Below, in pieces: positions 1 through 6,974 of a DNA stretch of 19,578 bases (position 1 is the first letter of the stretch; each line of letters starts with the position of its first letter). This stretch comes from Candidatus Neomicrothrix sp. UBA2983 (GTDB lineage: Bacteria > Actinomycetota > Acidimicrobiia > Acidimicrobiales > MedAcidi-G1): NCBI GenBank assembly GCA_002346745.1, contig DEAL01000027.1, positions 1-19,578 on the forward strand, in the 5' to 3' direction. Below the pieces are notes generated by a model. The model was given only the letters and a program-made list of their open reading frames with translations, was not told where the DNA came from and did not search any database. The translations under genes and the position numbers were made by a program.

Positions 1-128
1 GTGGTGGTCGTGGTGGTGGTCGCTCGGGTCGTCGTCGTGGCGTCGGCGGCGGGTGGGGCTGGCGACCCGCAGCCGCCCAGGAGGAGCGCCGCCGCGACAG
101 CAGCGCCGAACCAGCGGAGGCGCGTCAC
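1..128 (-). CDS. Secreted lipoprotein, N-terminal part only (cut by window edge)
   Basis: Reading leftward from a GTG at 128-126 there is an open frame to the window edge. It begins with a positively charged n-region (MTRLRW), a short Ala/Leu hydrophobic core and a clean lipobox LGGC with the lipidated Cys at residue 20. A Pro/Ala stretch and then a nearly pure Thr linker follow, where ACC/ACG codons make the GTGGTGGTC-like repeat seen on the plus strand. The product should be exported and anchored in the outer leaflet of the membrane. Its start overlaps the enoyl-CoA hydratase stop as GTGA, so it is the second gene of that unit and probably translationally coupled. The functional domain lies outside the window, so no role can be given. 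Some lipoproteins near acyl-CoA genes bind substrates, but that is only a possibility here. Confidence 0.72.
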   Translation of the reverse strand, partial: MTRLRWFGAAVAAALLLGGCGSPAPPAADATTTTRATTTTTT

Positions 129-946
129 GGGAAGTGTGGCGGGCGGCGCTCGGTCAGGGCGGCGACGCCCTCGGCATAGTCGGGACCGGCGGTGTGCACG
201 TCGAGCAACTCGACCGCCTCACCGATCGCCGAGGCGGCGTCCCGGTGGAGGTCGGTGTAGGTCTGCCGCTTGGCGGCGGCGAGGCTGGACCGGGCAACGG
301 GTCCGAGGAATTCGTCGATCCAGCCGTGGACGTGGGGCAGCAGGTCGTCACCGGGGACGACGCCGTTGACCAGGCCGAGGTCGAGGGCCTCCTCGGCGAG
401 CACCACCCGGCTGGTCAGCAGCAGGTCGTTGGCGCGGCCGAGCCCGATGAGTCGCGGGAGCAGCCACGAGAGGCCGTACTCGGCGGGCAGGCCCAGCTTG
501 CCGAAGGCCGTCGTGAGCTTCGAGCCGGATGCGGCGAAGCGCAGGTCTGCGAAGCAGGCCACCACCAGTCCCACGCCCGCCGCCGCCCCGTTGATGGCGG
601 CGACCACCGGCTTGGTGAGTCCGAAGTGCCAGGCGAAGTCGGCGTCGAAGGCCGGGTGGACCCCGTAGCCGGGCATCGGCAGGTCGTCCGGGGTGCCGGG
701 GTCGTAGCCGCCGCGCTCGGCGTGTCCCTCGAGGGCCCCGCTGTCGGCGCCGACGCTGAACGCCCCGCCCTCCGGGTCGCCGGTCACGAGGACCACCTTC
801 ACGGCGTCGTCGGCCTCGGCCTGTTCGAGCGTCCAGCGGTACTCGGTGTGCATCCGCCCGGTCCAGGCGTTGCGCCGGTGGGGGCGGGACAGCAGGACCA
901 CGCGGGTCGCGCCGACGTCCTCGCAGCGGATCGCCTTCAACTCCAT
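125..946 (-). CDS. Enoyl-CoA hydratase/isomerase (crotonase) family protein
   Basis: This is a 273-residue crotonase-fold protein starting at MELKAIRC. The N-terminal oxyanion segment GGAFSVGADS (about residues 61-70) and the second oxyanion segment INGAAAGVGLVVACFADLRFA are both visible. GLPAEYGLSWLLPRLIG places a Glu where crotonases carry the catalytic acid. Length is normal for the family, which hydrates or isomerises 2-enoyl-CoA thioesters in the cytoplasm. The exact substrate is unknown. It is divergent from a sterol/acyl-CoA side-chain cluster, so a role in the same catabolism is plausible. No Shine-Dalgarno precedes the start. The start region sits in a 14-bp tandem duplication that also creates an out-of-frame upstream ATG at 960-958. 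An in-frame extension to 1003 exists but would run through the likely promoter and lacks family similarity. Confidence 0.88.
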   Translation of the reverse strand: MELKAIRCEDVGATRVVLLSRPHRRNAWTGRMHTEYRWTLEQAEADDAVKVVLVTGDPEGGAFSVGADSGALEGHAERGGYDPGTPDDLPMPGYGVHPAFDADFAWHFGLTKPVVAAINGAAAGVGLVVACFADLRFAASGSKLTTAFGKLGLPAEYGLSWLLPRLIGLGRANDLLLTSRVVLAEEALDLGLVNGVVPGDDLLPHVHGWIDEFLGPVARSSLAAAKRQTYTDLHRDAASAIGEAVELLDVHTAGPDYAEGVAALTERRPPHFP

Positions 947-965
947 GGCGGCAACTCCATGGCGG
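938..965. repeat. Perfect 14-bp tandem duplication over a start codon
   Basis: The unit caactccatggcgg occurs twice head to tail (938-951 and 952-965). On the minus strand each copy contains an ATGGAGTTG. The inner ATG (946-944) starts the enoyl-CoA hydratase. The outer ATG (960-958) is shifted by 14 nt, hence out of frame, and encodes MELPPWS before a TGA at 939-937. Confidence 0.95.
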
Positions 966-967
966 CG

Positions 968-973
968 ACGGTA
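968..973 (-). promoter_or_regulatory. -10 hexamer TACCGT for the enoyl-CoA hydratase unit
   Basis: On the minus strand TACCGT lies 7 nt before the outer duplicated ATG (960). That is the spacing seen for several other first genes in the window and suggests transcription starting at or next to that ATG. It is 21 nt from the true start at 946. No convincing -35 element is seen. Confidence 0.45.
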
Positions 974-1013
974 GTCGGAGTCTCCCGCATTCTCGTCGCC
1001 CAAACGGGTCCGC

Positions 1014-1019
1014 TACCGT
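1014..1019 (+). promoter_or_regulatory. -10 hexamer TACCGT plus Shine-Dalgarno for the alcohol dehydrogenase operon
   Basis: TACCGT lies 33 nt before the ATG at 1053. A good AGGAGG-type ribosome binding site (within accaggaggagcac) immediately precedes that start. Unlike most first genes here, this transcript would have a real 5' leader. It is divergent from the enoyl-CoA hydratase promoter within the same 106-bp gap. Confidence 0.45.
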
Positions 1020-1052
1020 CCGCGCACAGGCCGGTACGACCAGGAGGAGCAC

Positions 1053-2135
1053 ATGCTCGCCGCCATCCTCGAGACCATCCCCGACGACAACCTCGTCATC
1101 CACGACGACGTCTCACTCCGCGACCTCGGACCCGGCGAGGTGCAGGTCAAGGTCGCCCACAGCGGCGTCTGCCATTCCGACCTGTCGGTCATGAACGGCA
1201 CCATCCCCCAGCAGGTGCCCTGCGTCCTCGGCCACGAGGGCGCCGGCGTGGTGACCGACGTGGGCGACAACGTCACGCACGTCGCCTCCGGCGACCATGT
1301 GATCATCGCCTTCTCACCGCCGTGCGGCACCTGTCCGTTCTGCACCGGTCGCGGCCAGCCCAACCTGTGCATGACGGGCATGGTCACGATGGCGACCTCG
1401 CAGCAGTTCCGGCGCGGCGACACCGTCGTCAGCTCGATGAGCGGCTGCGGAACCTTTGCGGAGGAGACCATCATCCCGGGCTTCGCCGCCGTCAAGATCG
1501 ACGACGACATCCCACTGGACGTGGCGGCCCTCGTCGGCTGCGGCGTCACCACGGGCGTCGGCGCCGCCCTGAACACCGCCCAGGTCAGCCCCGGCTCGTC
1601 GGTGTGCATCATCGGCGCCGGCGGCGTCGGCGTGGCCGCCATCCAGGGTGCTCGCATCGCCGGGGCGGCCGATATCGTCGCCATCGACCTCCATGAGGGC
1701 AAACTCGAGCGGGCCAAGGCCTTCGGCGCCACCCACGGCGCCACCCCCGACGACGTTCCGGCCGTGATGGCCGAGGTGACCGGCGGCGAGGGTTTCGACT
1801 ACACGCTGGAGTGCATCGGCATGCCGGCCACGATGCGCCAGGCCTTCGACCTGACCCGCCGGGGCGGCCGCTGCGTCGTCGTCGGCGTGGGCCGGGCCGA
1901 GGAGACCTTCGAACTCTCCGCCTTCGAGATGTTCCTCTCCGAGAAGACGCTGGTCGGCTCCATGTACGGCGGCGCCGACGTGCGCACCGACTTCAACCGC
2001 TTCCTGCGCCTCTACAAGGCCGGCCGCCTCGACCTCGAGGGCATGATCTCGCGGCGCATCCGCCTCGACGAGGTCAACGACGCCATGGGCGCTATGGGCG
2101 ACGCCGACGTCATCCGGCAGGTCATCGACTTCTGA
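1053..2135 (+). CDS. Zinc-dependent alcohol dehydrogenase (class III-like MDR family)
   Basis: A 360-residue medium-chain dehydrogenase. Catalytic zinc ligands are visible as Cys40 (GVCHSD), His61-Glu62 (GHEGAG) and Cys163 (VGCGV). The structural zinc lobe has Cys91, 94, 97 and 106 (CGTCPFC then NLC). A Rossmann motif GAGGVG (188-193) is followed by Asp212 in VAIDLHEGK, which favours NAD(H) over NADP(H). From memory the sequence resembles mycobacterial AdhD-type enzymes. It should oxidise an alcohol or reduce an aldehyde in the cytoplasm; the substrate is not shown by sequence. It is the first gene of a plus-strand cluster with aldolase-like thiolases, 39 nt before the first OB-fold gene. It may therefore process an alcohol or the carbonyl released by side-chain cleavage. 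The ATG is supported by a strong AGGAGG-type site. Confidence 0.92.
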   Translation: MLAAILETIPDDNLVIHDDVSLRDLGPGEVQVKVAHSGVCHSDLSVMNGTIPQQVPCVLGHEGAGVVTDVGDNVTHVASGDHVIIAFSPPCGTCPFCTGRGQPNLCMTGMVTMATSQQFRRGDTVVSSMSGCGTFAEETIIPGFAAVKIDDDIPLDVAALVGCGVTTGVGAALNTAQVSPGSSVCIIGAGGVGVAAIQGARIAGAADIVAIDLHEGKLERAKAFGATHGATPDDVPAVMAEVTGGEGFDYTLECIGMPATMRQAFDLTRRGGRCVVVGVGRAEETFELSAFEMFLSEKTLVGSMYGGADVRTDFNRFLRLYKAGRLDLEGMISRRIRLDEVNDAMGAMGDADVIRQVIDF

Positions 2136-2174
2136 GCTGGACGGCGCGGCGCAGCGGTACCGGGGGAGCATGGC

Positions 2175-2621
2175 GTGGCTGACGCTCCGCTGCGGGCCGA
2201 CCTGATCCTCGAGTACCCGTTCAGCCGGACCACCGGTCCCGTCATCGGGGCGTTCCTGACCGGCCTGCGCGAGGGTGTCCTGCTCGGCATCCGCCGGGCC
2301 GATGGCACCGTCATGGTCCCGCCCGCCGAGTACGAGCCGGACACCGGCGAGTCGCTGTCGGAACTGGTGGAGGTCGGCCCGGCCGGCGAAGTCGTCTCCT
2401 GGACCTGGGTGGACTCGCCCCGGCCGCAGTCGCCGTGGGACCGTCCGCACGGCCTGGCCCTCGTGCGCCTGGACGGCGCCGACACTCCGATGCTGCACGG
2501 GGTGCTCGTCGACTCGCCCGACGAACTGGCGACCGGCATGCGGGTGGAGGTCGTCTGGAGCGACGAGCGGGAAGGCCACATCGCCGACATCGCCGGCTTC
2601 GTGCCTAAGGAGCCGTCGTGA
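2175..2621 (+). CDS. DUF35 OB-fold protein, zinc-ribbon cysteines absent
   Basis: A 148-residue protein with the layout of DUF35/ChsH2-C proteins: a short helical N-terminus, a vestigial ribbon (GIRRADGTVMVPPAEYEP) and an OB-fold ending in GMRVEVVW. In the family the ribbon carries CxxCG...PP...CPxC. Here those positions read R..D and E..T, and the protein has no cysteine at all. DUF35 proteins partner thiolases or Ltp aldolases and position the acyl-CoA; binding a thiolase encoded downstream is the expected role. The GTG start at 2175 has GGGGGAG about 6 nt upstream. An ATG at 2170 is out of frame. Its stop overlaps the next start by 4 nt (GTGA), so the two OB-fold genes are coupled. Confidence 0.82.
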   Translation: MADAPLRADLILEYPFSRTTGPVIGAFLTGLREGVLLGIRRADGTVMVPPAEYEPDTGESLSELVEVGPAGEVVSWTWVDSPRPQSPWDRPHGLALVRLDGADTPMLHGVLVDSPDELATGMRVEVVWSDEREGHIADIAGFVPKEPS

Positions 2622-3223
2622 GCGCCGAGCCGGACGGCGGCGCCGGCGAGGTCCGCCTCCCGCCGTCCCTGGAGGGCGTCGAGCGGGTGCAGTCGGTCCG
2701 GACCCCGATCCGCCTCGAGTACGACTACCGGCCCAGCGCCGCCGCCGAGTCGTACCTCCGGGCCTACGAGGACCGGCGAATCATCGGCCACCGCTCGCCG
2801 GTCGACGGCGCCGTGTTCATCCCACCCCGCGGCGTGGACCCCCGGCACGGGACCGCCACTACCGACGAGGTCGAACTCCCCGACACCGGGCACGTCGGCA
2901 ACTTCTGCGTCACCCACCTGCCGATCCCGGGACGCAAGGACCTCGAGTTGCCGTACGTGAGCGCCTGGATCCACCTGGACGGGGCGGCGGTCGGCTTCCT
3001 CGGCCTCGTGCGAGGGTGCGCCACCGACGAGGTGCGGATCGGCATGCGGGTGCGGGCGGTGTGGAAGCCCGACGACGAACTGGGCGCCACCGCCGAGAAC
3101 ATCCTCCACTGGGAGCCGACGGGCGAGCCCGACGTGCCGGTGGAATGGGCCGGCAACCGGGCGTTCCTCCGCGGGCAGGCCGGCCTCGAGGACGGCGCGG
3201 ACGACGAGGCCACCGATGCGTGA
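2618..3223 (+). CDS. Second DUF35 OB-fold protein, zinc-ribbon cysteines absent
   Basis: A 201-residue DUF35-like protein with an N-terminal extension, a vestigial ribbon (HRSPVDGAVFIPPRGVDP) in which the expected cysteines are R, D, D and H, and an OB-fold core ending in GMRVRAVWKP. A C-terminal tail follows with VPVEWAGNRAFL and an acidic end. It differs clearly in sequence from the first OB-fold protein, so the two are probably distinct subunits rather than a recent duplication. The GTG start overlaps the previous stop by 4 nt, and its own stop overlaps the first thiolase start by 8 nt. This tight coupling suggests fixed stoichiometry with the thiolase-like partner, as in Ltp2-ChsH2 type complexes. 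Assignment to the family is by motif and context. Confidence 0.8.
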   Translation: MSAEPDGGAGEVRLPPSLEGVERVQSVRTPIRLEYDYRPSAAAESYLRAYEDRRIIGHRSPVDGAVFIPPRGVDPRHGTATTDEVELPDTGHVGNFCVTHLPIPGRKDLELPYVSAWIHLDGAAVGFLGLVRGCATDEVRIGMRVRAVWKPDDELGATAENILHWEPTGEPDVPVEWAGNRAFLRGQAGLEDGADDEATDA

Positions 3224-4271
3224 GGTGGCGGTCGTCGCAACCGCCAGCCGGCAGGTCCCCGTCCTGACCGGGACCACCGAGGTGCAGCTCATGGTCCCCC
3301 TGATCGAGTCGGCCCGGGCGGCCGTCGGCCTCACCCAGGAAGACATCGGGTTCACCTGCTCGGGCAGCAGCGACTTCCTGGCCGGGCAGGCCTTCTCGTT
3401 CGTGCACACGCTCGACGCCGTCGGGGCAGTGCCGCCGATCAGCGAGAGCCACGTCGAAATGGACGGCGCCTTCGCCCTCTACGAGGCGTGGGTGAAGCTC
3501 CAGATCGGCGAGGTCGACACCGCCCTCGTGTACTCCTACGGCAAGTCGTCGCCAGGGTCGCTGCGCGACGTGCTGGCGCTCCAGCTCGACCCGTATTACC
3601 TGGCCCCCCTGTGGCCGCCGGCGGACGCCGTGGCGGCACTACAGGCACGCCTGCTGCTCGAGTCGGGGGCCGCCTCCCCGGAGGAGTTGGCCGGGATCGC
3701 GGTGCGCAGCCAGCACCACGCTGCCGCCAACCCCAACGCCGTCCGATCCTCGACCGACGTGACCGTCGGGGACGTCCTCGCCGAGGCCCCGGTCGCGGAC
3801 CCGCTGCGGCCCAGCGATCTGGCCGCCGAGGCCGACGGCGGCTGCGCCGTCGTGCTGGCCGCCGGCGACCGGGCCAGCGACCTGTGCGAGCGACCGGCGT
3901 GGATCCGTGGCATCGACCATCGGATCGACGCCCACGCCCTGGGCGTCCGCGACCTCACCCGGGCTCCGTCCGCGGCCCTCGCCGCGTCCCGTGCGGGCGC
4001 CGGCGGCGACCGCCTCGACCTGGTTGAGCTGCACAGCCCCACCACCAGCCAGGAGGCGATCCTCGTCCGCGAGATCGGACTGGACGACACGACGGTCGTC
4101 AACCCGTCGGGGGGCGCCCTTGCCGGCTGCACGCTCATGGCGGCGGGCCTGATGCGCATCGCCGAGGCAGCCGACCGGATCACGGGCGGTACCGCCGACC
4201 GGGCGCTGGCCCACGCCACCTCGGGGCCGTGCCTCCAGCAGAACCTCGTCTGCGTCCTGGAGGGCGCGTAG
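3216..4271 (+). CDS. Thiolase-like (Ltp/SCP2-thiolase superfamily) protein lacking the catalytic Cys-His-Cys set
   Basis: A 351-residue thiolase-fold protein. The nucleophile region HVEMDGAFALYEA has Glu81 where thiolases have Cys. The NPSGGALAGCTLMAAG block (296-311) has Cys305 where the catalytic His of GHPxGATG is expected. The C-terminal block reads SGPCLQQN instead of CGGG. Claisen thiolase chemistry is therefore unlikely. Actinobacterial Ltp aldolases of the same superfamily also lack the nucleophile and perform retro-aldol cleavage of acyl-CoA side chains. It overlaps the OB-fold gene before it by 8 nt and sits 2 nt before the second thiolase-like gene, matching Ltp3-Ltp4-DUF35 style clusters. 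It could be a catalytic or a structural subunit. Start ATG at 3216. Confidence 0.85.
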   Translation: MREVAVVATASRQVPVLTGTTEVQLMVPLIESARAAVGLTQEDIGFTCSGSSDFLAGQAFSFVHTLDAVGAVPPISESHVEMDGAFALYEAWVKLQIGEVDTALVYSYGKSSPGSLRDVLALQLDPYYLAPLWPPADAVAALQARLLLESGAASPEELAGIAVRSQHHAAANPNAVRSSTDVTVGDVLAEAPVADPLRPSDLAAEADGGCAVVLAAGDRASDLCERPAWIRGIDHRIDAHALGVRDLTRAPSAALAASRAGAGGDRLDLVELHSPTTSQEAILVREIGLDDTTVVNPSGGALAGCTLMAAGLMRIAEAADRITGGTADRALAHATSGPCLQQNLVCVLEGA

Positions 4272-4273
4272 CC

Positions 4274-5437
4274 GTGGGCAAGGAACGCACCGCCGTCCTC
4301 GGCGTCGGCCAGACCGAGTACCGCTCGACCCGGGGAGACGTCTCGATGGCCGGCCTGGTCCGGGAGGCCGCCCTGCGGGCCCTCGCCGACGCCGGCGTCG
4401 GGTGGGCGGATATCGACGCCGTCGTGATCGGGAAGGCCCCGGACTTCTTCGAGGGCGTGATGATGCCCGAGCTCTACCTCGCCGACGCCCTCGGCTGCGC
4501 CGGCAAGCCGATCCTGCGGGTGCACACGGCCGGGTCGGTCGGCGGGTCGACGGCGCTGGTCGCCACGTCGCTGGTCCAGGCCGGCGTCCACCGGCGGGTG
4601 CTCACGCTGGGCTTCGAGAAGCAGTCCGAGTCGAACGCCACCTGGGCGCTGTCGCTGCCGCAGCCGTTCTCGGTGTCGATCAACGCCGGGGCCGGCGGCT
4701 ACTTCTCGCCGATCATCCGCCAGTACATGGCCCGCTCCGGCGCCCCGGACCTGATCGGCTGCATGGTGGCGTTCAAGGACCGCCAGCACGCCCTGCGCAA
4801 CCCGCACGCACACCTGCACCAGGCCGACCTCACGTTCGACCAGGTGGTCGAGGCGCCGATGCTCTGGGACCCCATCCGCTACTCCGAGACCTGTCCGTCG
4901 TCGGACGGGGCCTGCGCCATGGTCCTCGGCGACGAGGCGGCGGGCGACGCCTCCCCGAACCCGGTGGCGTGGGTACACGGCACCGCCATGCGCTCGGAGG
5001 CCAACAACTTCCCGGGCCGCGACGAGGTGAGTCCGCAGGCCAGCCGGGACTGCGCCGCCGACGTCTTCCGGCAGGCGGGCATCACCGACCCCCGTGCCGA
5101 GATCGACGCCGTCGAGATGTACGTGCCGTTCTCCTGGTACGAGCCGATGTGGCTGGAGAGCCTCGGCTTCGCCGAGCACGACCAGGGCTGGCGGATGGTC
5201 GAGGAGGGGGCCACGCACCTCGACGGCGGCGACCTCCCCGTCAACTGCTCCGGCGGCGTGCTGTCGTCCAACCCCATCGGCGCCTCGGGGATGATCCGGT
5301 TCGCCGAGGCGGCGCTCCAGGTGCGCGGCATGGCCGGCGAGCACCAGGTCGACGGTGCCCGGCGGGCCTTCGGACACGCCTACGGCGGCGGCGCCCAGTA
5401 CTTCGCCATGTGGGTGGTGGGCGCCGACAAGCCCTGA
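4274..5437 (+). CDS. Thiolase-like (Ltp3/Ltp-type) putative acyl-CoA retro-aldolase subunit
   Basis: A 387-residue SCP2-thiolase-superfamily protein. The nucleophile loop reads RVHTAGSVGGSTALVA with no Cys. The His block is SNPIGASG with Asn333 in the His place. The C-terminal CGGG is AYGGG with Tyr370. Tyr replaces Cys in some Ltp aldolases, where tyrosines are catalytic, so Tyr370 is a candidate (inference). Other conserved parts are the N-terminal VLGVGQTEYR, VPFSWYEPMWLESLGF and CSGGVLSSNP. Together with the preceding thiolase-like protein and two OB-fold proteins it probably forms a heteromeric aldolase cleaving a branched or steroid side-chain acyl-CoA. GTG at 4274 is chosen because GGAGGG precedes it by about 9 nt and it follows the upstream stop by 2 nt. 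An upstream in-frame ATG at 4229 would overlap the previous gene by 43 nt. Confidence 0.87.
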   Translation: MGKERTAVLGVGQTEYRSTRGDVSMAGLVREAALRALADAGVGWADIDAVVIGKAPDFFEGVMMPELYLADALGCAGKPILRVHTAGSVGGSTALVATSLVQAGVHRRVLTLGFEKQSESNATWALSLPQPFSVSINAGAGGYFSPIIRQYMARSGAPDLIGCMVAFKDRQHALRNPHAHLHQADLTFDQVVEAPMLWDPIRYSETCPSSDGACAMVLGDEAAGDASPNPVAWVHGTAMRSEANNFPGRDEVSPQASRDCAADVFRQAGITDPRAEIDAVEMYVPFSWYEPMWLESLGFAEHDQGWRMVEEGATHLDGGDLPVNCSGGVLSSNPIGASGMIRFAEAALQVRGMAGEHQVDGARRAFGHAYGGGAQYFAMWVVGADKP

Positions 5438-5447
5438 GGAGGCGGAT

Positions 5448-5477
5448 CCGACATGCGGTCCCCAACGCGCCTACCAT
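5448..5477 (+). promoter_or_regulatory. Possible internal promoter before the ferredoxin gene
   Basis: CCGACA (5448-5453) and TACCAT (5472-5477) are 18 bp apart in the 91-bp gap after the second thiolase-like gene. A ribosome binding site (AGGAG, 5517-5521) lies 7 nt before the ferredoxin ATG. This would let ferredoxin, reductase and lipoprotein be made separately from the aldolase genes. The -35 match is weak. Confidence 0.35.
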
Positions 5478-5528
5478 CCGCTCACCCGCACGCTATTCCC
5501 GACCCGCCCGACCCGCAGGAGCTACCTG

Positions 5529-5720
5529 ATGCGCATCGTCGTCGACTTCGACCTCTGTGAGAGCAACGCCGTCTGCATGGTGATCGCCCCCGACGTGTTC
5601 GAGGTGCGCGACGACGACTTCCTCTACGTCCTGAACGAGGAGCCGGGCGAGGAGCGACGGGCCCAGATGGAAGAGGCGGTCCAGCGTTGCCCAAAGCAGT
5701 CGATCTCGATCCAGGACTGA
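5529..5720 (+). CDS. Small [3Fe-4S]-type ferredoxin
   Basis: A 63-residue acidic ferredoxin. Cluster ligands are Cys10, Cys16 and Cys54: C-x2-N-x2-C near the N-terminus and a C-terminal CP (RCPKQSISIQD). The middle Cys of a classical CxxCxxC is replaced by Asn13. This CxxXxxC...CP pattern is typical of actinobacterial ferredoxins that pass electrons to cytochromes P450. A [3Fe-4S] cluster is most likely, though a fourth ligand from X can allow [4Fe-4S]. It acts in the cytoplasm and its reductase is encoded 48 nt downstream. No P450 gene is in the window, so the final acceptor must be elsewhere. In sterol degraders a P450 that oxidises the side chain would fit the neighbouring aldolase genes (inference). 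Confidence 0.93.
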   Translation: MRIVVDFDLCESNAVCMVIAPDVFEVRDDDFLYVLNEEPGEERRAQMEEAVQRCPKQSISIQD

Positions 5721-5768
5721 GCGGTTCGGCGGGCCGGACCCGGGAATGCGTCAAGAGGGGGGCGGGCC

Positions 5769-6974
5769 GTGCGCGGGTCGATCACGATCGTCGGGGCGTC
5801 GCTCGCTGGCCTGCGGGCCGCCGAGACGCTGCGCCGTGACGGTTTCGAGGGGGCGATCAGGCTCGTCGGCGACGAGCCCCACCTGCCCTACGACCGGCCG
5901 CCGCTCTCGAAGCAGCTGCTGGCCGGCGATTGGGACGTCGACCGCACGCTCCTGACGCCACCCCAGAAGCTCGAGCCGCTCGATCTCGACCTGTACCTCG
6001 GGGCCCGAGCCACTGGCCTCGACGTGGCTGCCCGGGAACTCGAGGTCGACGGCGTATCCGAGCCGTACGACGGGCTGCTGATCGCGACCGGAGCCCGCTG
6101 CCGCATCCTGCCGGGCACCGAGGGCATGGCCGGTGTCCACACGCTCCGCTCGCTCGACGACAGCCTCGCCATCCGGGATGCCCTCGACGGCGGCGCCAGC
6201 CGGCTGGTCGTCGTGGGGGCGGGGTTCATCGGCGCCGAGGTGGCGTCGGTCGCGGTAGGCCGGGGCGTCGCTGTGACGATGGTGGAGGCCCTGTCGGCGC
6301 CCTTCGGTCGGGTGCTCGGCGAGGAGATGGGCGCCGTCGTCGCCGACGTGCACTCGGCCCACGGGGTGGACCTGCGCTGCGGCGTCGGCGTCGCCGGGGT
6401 GTCGGGCGGTCCCGGCGACCTGGAGGTCGAATTGTCCGACGGGTCCGTCGTCGGTGCCGACCTGGTCGTCGTGGGCATCGGCGTGGTGCCCAACACGGAT
6501 TGGCTGGAGGGCTCCGGGCTCACCCTCGACGACGGGATCGTCTGCGACGGGACGTGCCTGGCCGCTCCGCACGTGACGGCGGCCGGCGACGTGGCCCGTT
6601 GGACCGACCCGCGCACCGGGGTGCCGCTCCGGGTGGAACACTGGGACAACGCGGTCGAGCAGGGCCGCCATGCCGCACGGCGGCTGTTGACCACCGATGA
6701 GGAGGCCGAGGCGTACACGCCGGTGCCATGGTTCTGGAGCGACCAGTACGACCGGAAGATCCAGCTGGCCGGGCACCCCGGTCCCGGCGACGAGGTCCGG
6801 GTCGTGCAGGGCGACACGGCGGGGCACCGTTTCACGGCCTTCTACGGCAACGGAGGGCGCCTCACGGCGGTGCTCGGCATGAACCGTCCACGGCACGTCA
6901 TGCAGGGCAAGCTCCTGCTGGAGGCCGGGGCGACGTGGGACGAGGCGCTAGAGGCGGCGGCCGGGTGGGGCTGA
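5769..6974 (+). CDS. FAD-dependent ferredoxin reductase (rhodocoxin/putidaredoxin reductase type)
   Basis: A 401-residue pyridine-nucleotide-disulfide-type flavoprotein. An N-terminal FAD Rossmann motif (ITIVGASLAGLRAAETLRR) is followed by YDRPPLSK, typical of this oxygenase-coupled reductase family. A second Rossmann motif for NAD(P)H (VVVGAGFIGAEVASVA) comes next. The FAD-contacting VTAAGDVARW lies before a C-terminal reductase domain containing RVEHWDNAVEQG. It transfers electrons from NAD(P)H to the ferredoxin just upstream and on to a P450 or oxygenase encoded elsewhere. Length is as expected. Start is GTG at 5769 after a purine-rich stretch (AAGAGGGGGGCGG). The gene end overlaps the lipoprotein start by 10 nt. 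Confidence 0.92.
   Translation: MRGSITIVGASLAGLRAAETLRRDGFEGAIRLVGDEPHLPYDRPPLSKQLLAGDWDVDRTLLTPPQKLEPLDLDLYLGARATGLDVAARELEVDGVSEPYDGLLIATGARCRILPGTEGMAGVHTLRSLDDSLAIRDALDGGASRLVVVGAGFIGAEVASVAVGRGVAVTMVEALSAPFGRVLGEEMGAVVADVHSAHGVDLRCGVGVAGVSGGPGDLEVELSDGSVVGADLVVVGIGVVPNTDWLEGSGLTLDDGIVCDGTCLAAPHVTAAGDVARWTDPRTGVPLRVEHWDNAVEQGRHAARRLLTTDEEAEAYTPVPWFWSDQYDRKIQLAGHPGPGDEVRVVQGDTAGHRFTAFYGNGGRLTAVLGMNRPRHVMQGKLLLEAGATWDEALEAAAGWG

Noticed and set aside
1..40. GTGGTGGTC-like repeat at the window start as a possible microsatellite
   Set aside because: On the minus strand it is the codon repeat of a Thr-rich linker following a lipobox in a continuous reading frame.
1001..1010. AAACGGGTC as a KstR-like operator (AACnnGTT core) for sterol genes
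   Set aside because: Only one imperfect half-symmetric match, without the flanking bases of the known motif; not enough to call.
53..1696. A long plus-strand open frame over the enoyl-CoA hydratase and the start of the dehydrogenase
   Set aside because: It is a GC-driven shadow: its translation is low-complexity Arg/Gly/Val and it runs antisense to a gene with clear crotonase motifs.
4229..4273. Longer N-terminus for the second thiolase-like protein
   Set aside because: The extension overlaps the preceding gene by 43 nt, is Pro/Arg-rich shadow sequence, and GTG 4274 has a better ribosome binding site.
3216..5437. Classical beta-oxidation thiolases
   Set aside because: The Cys nucleophile, the GHPxGxxG His and the C-terminal Cys are all replaced in both proteins.
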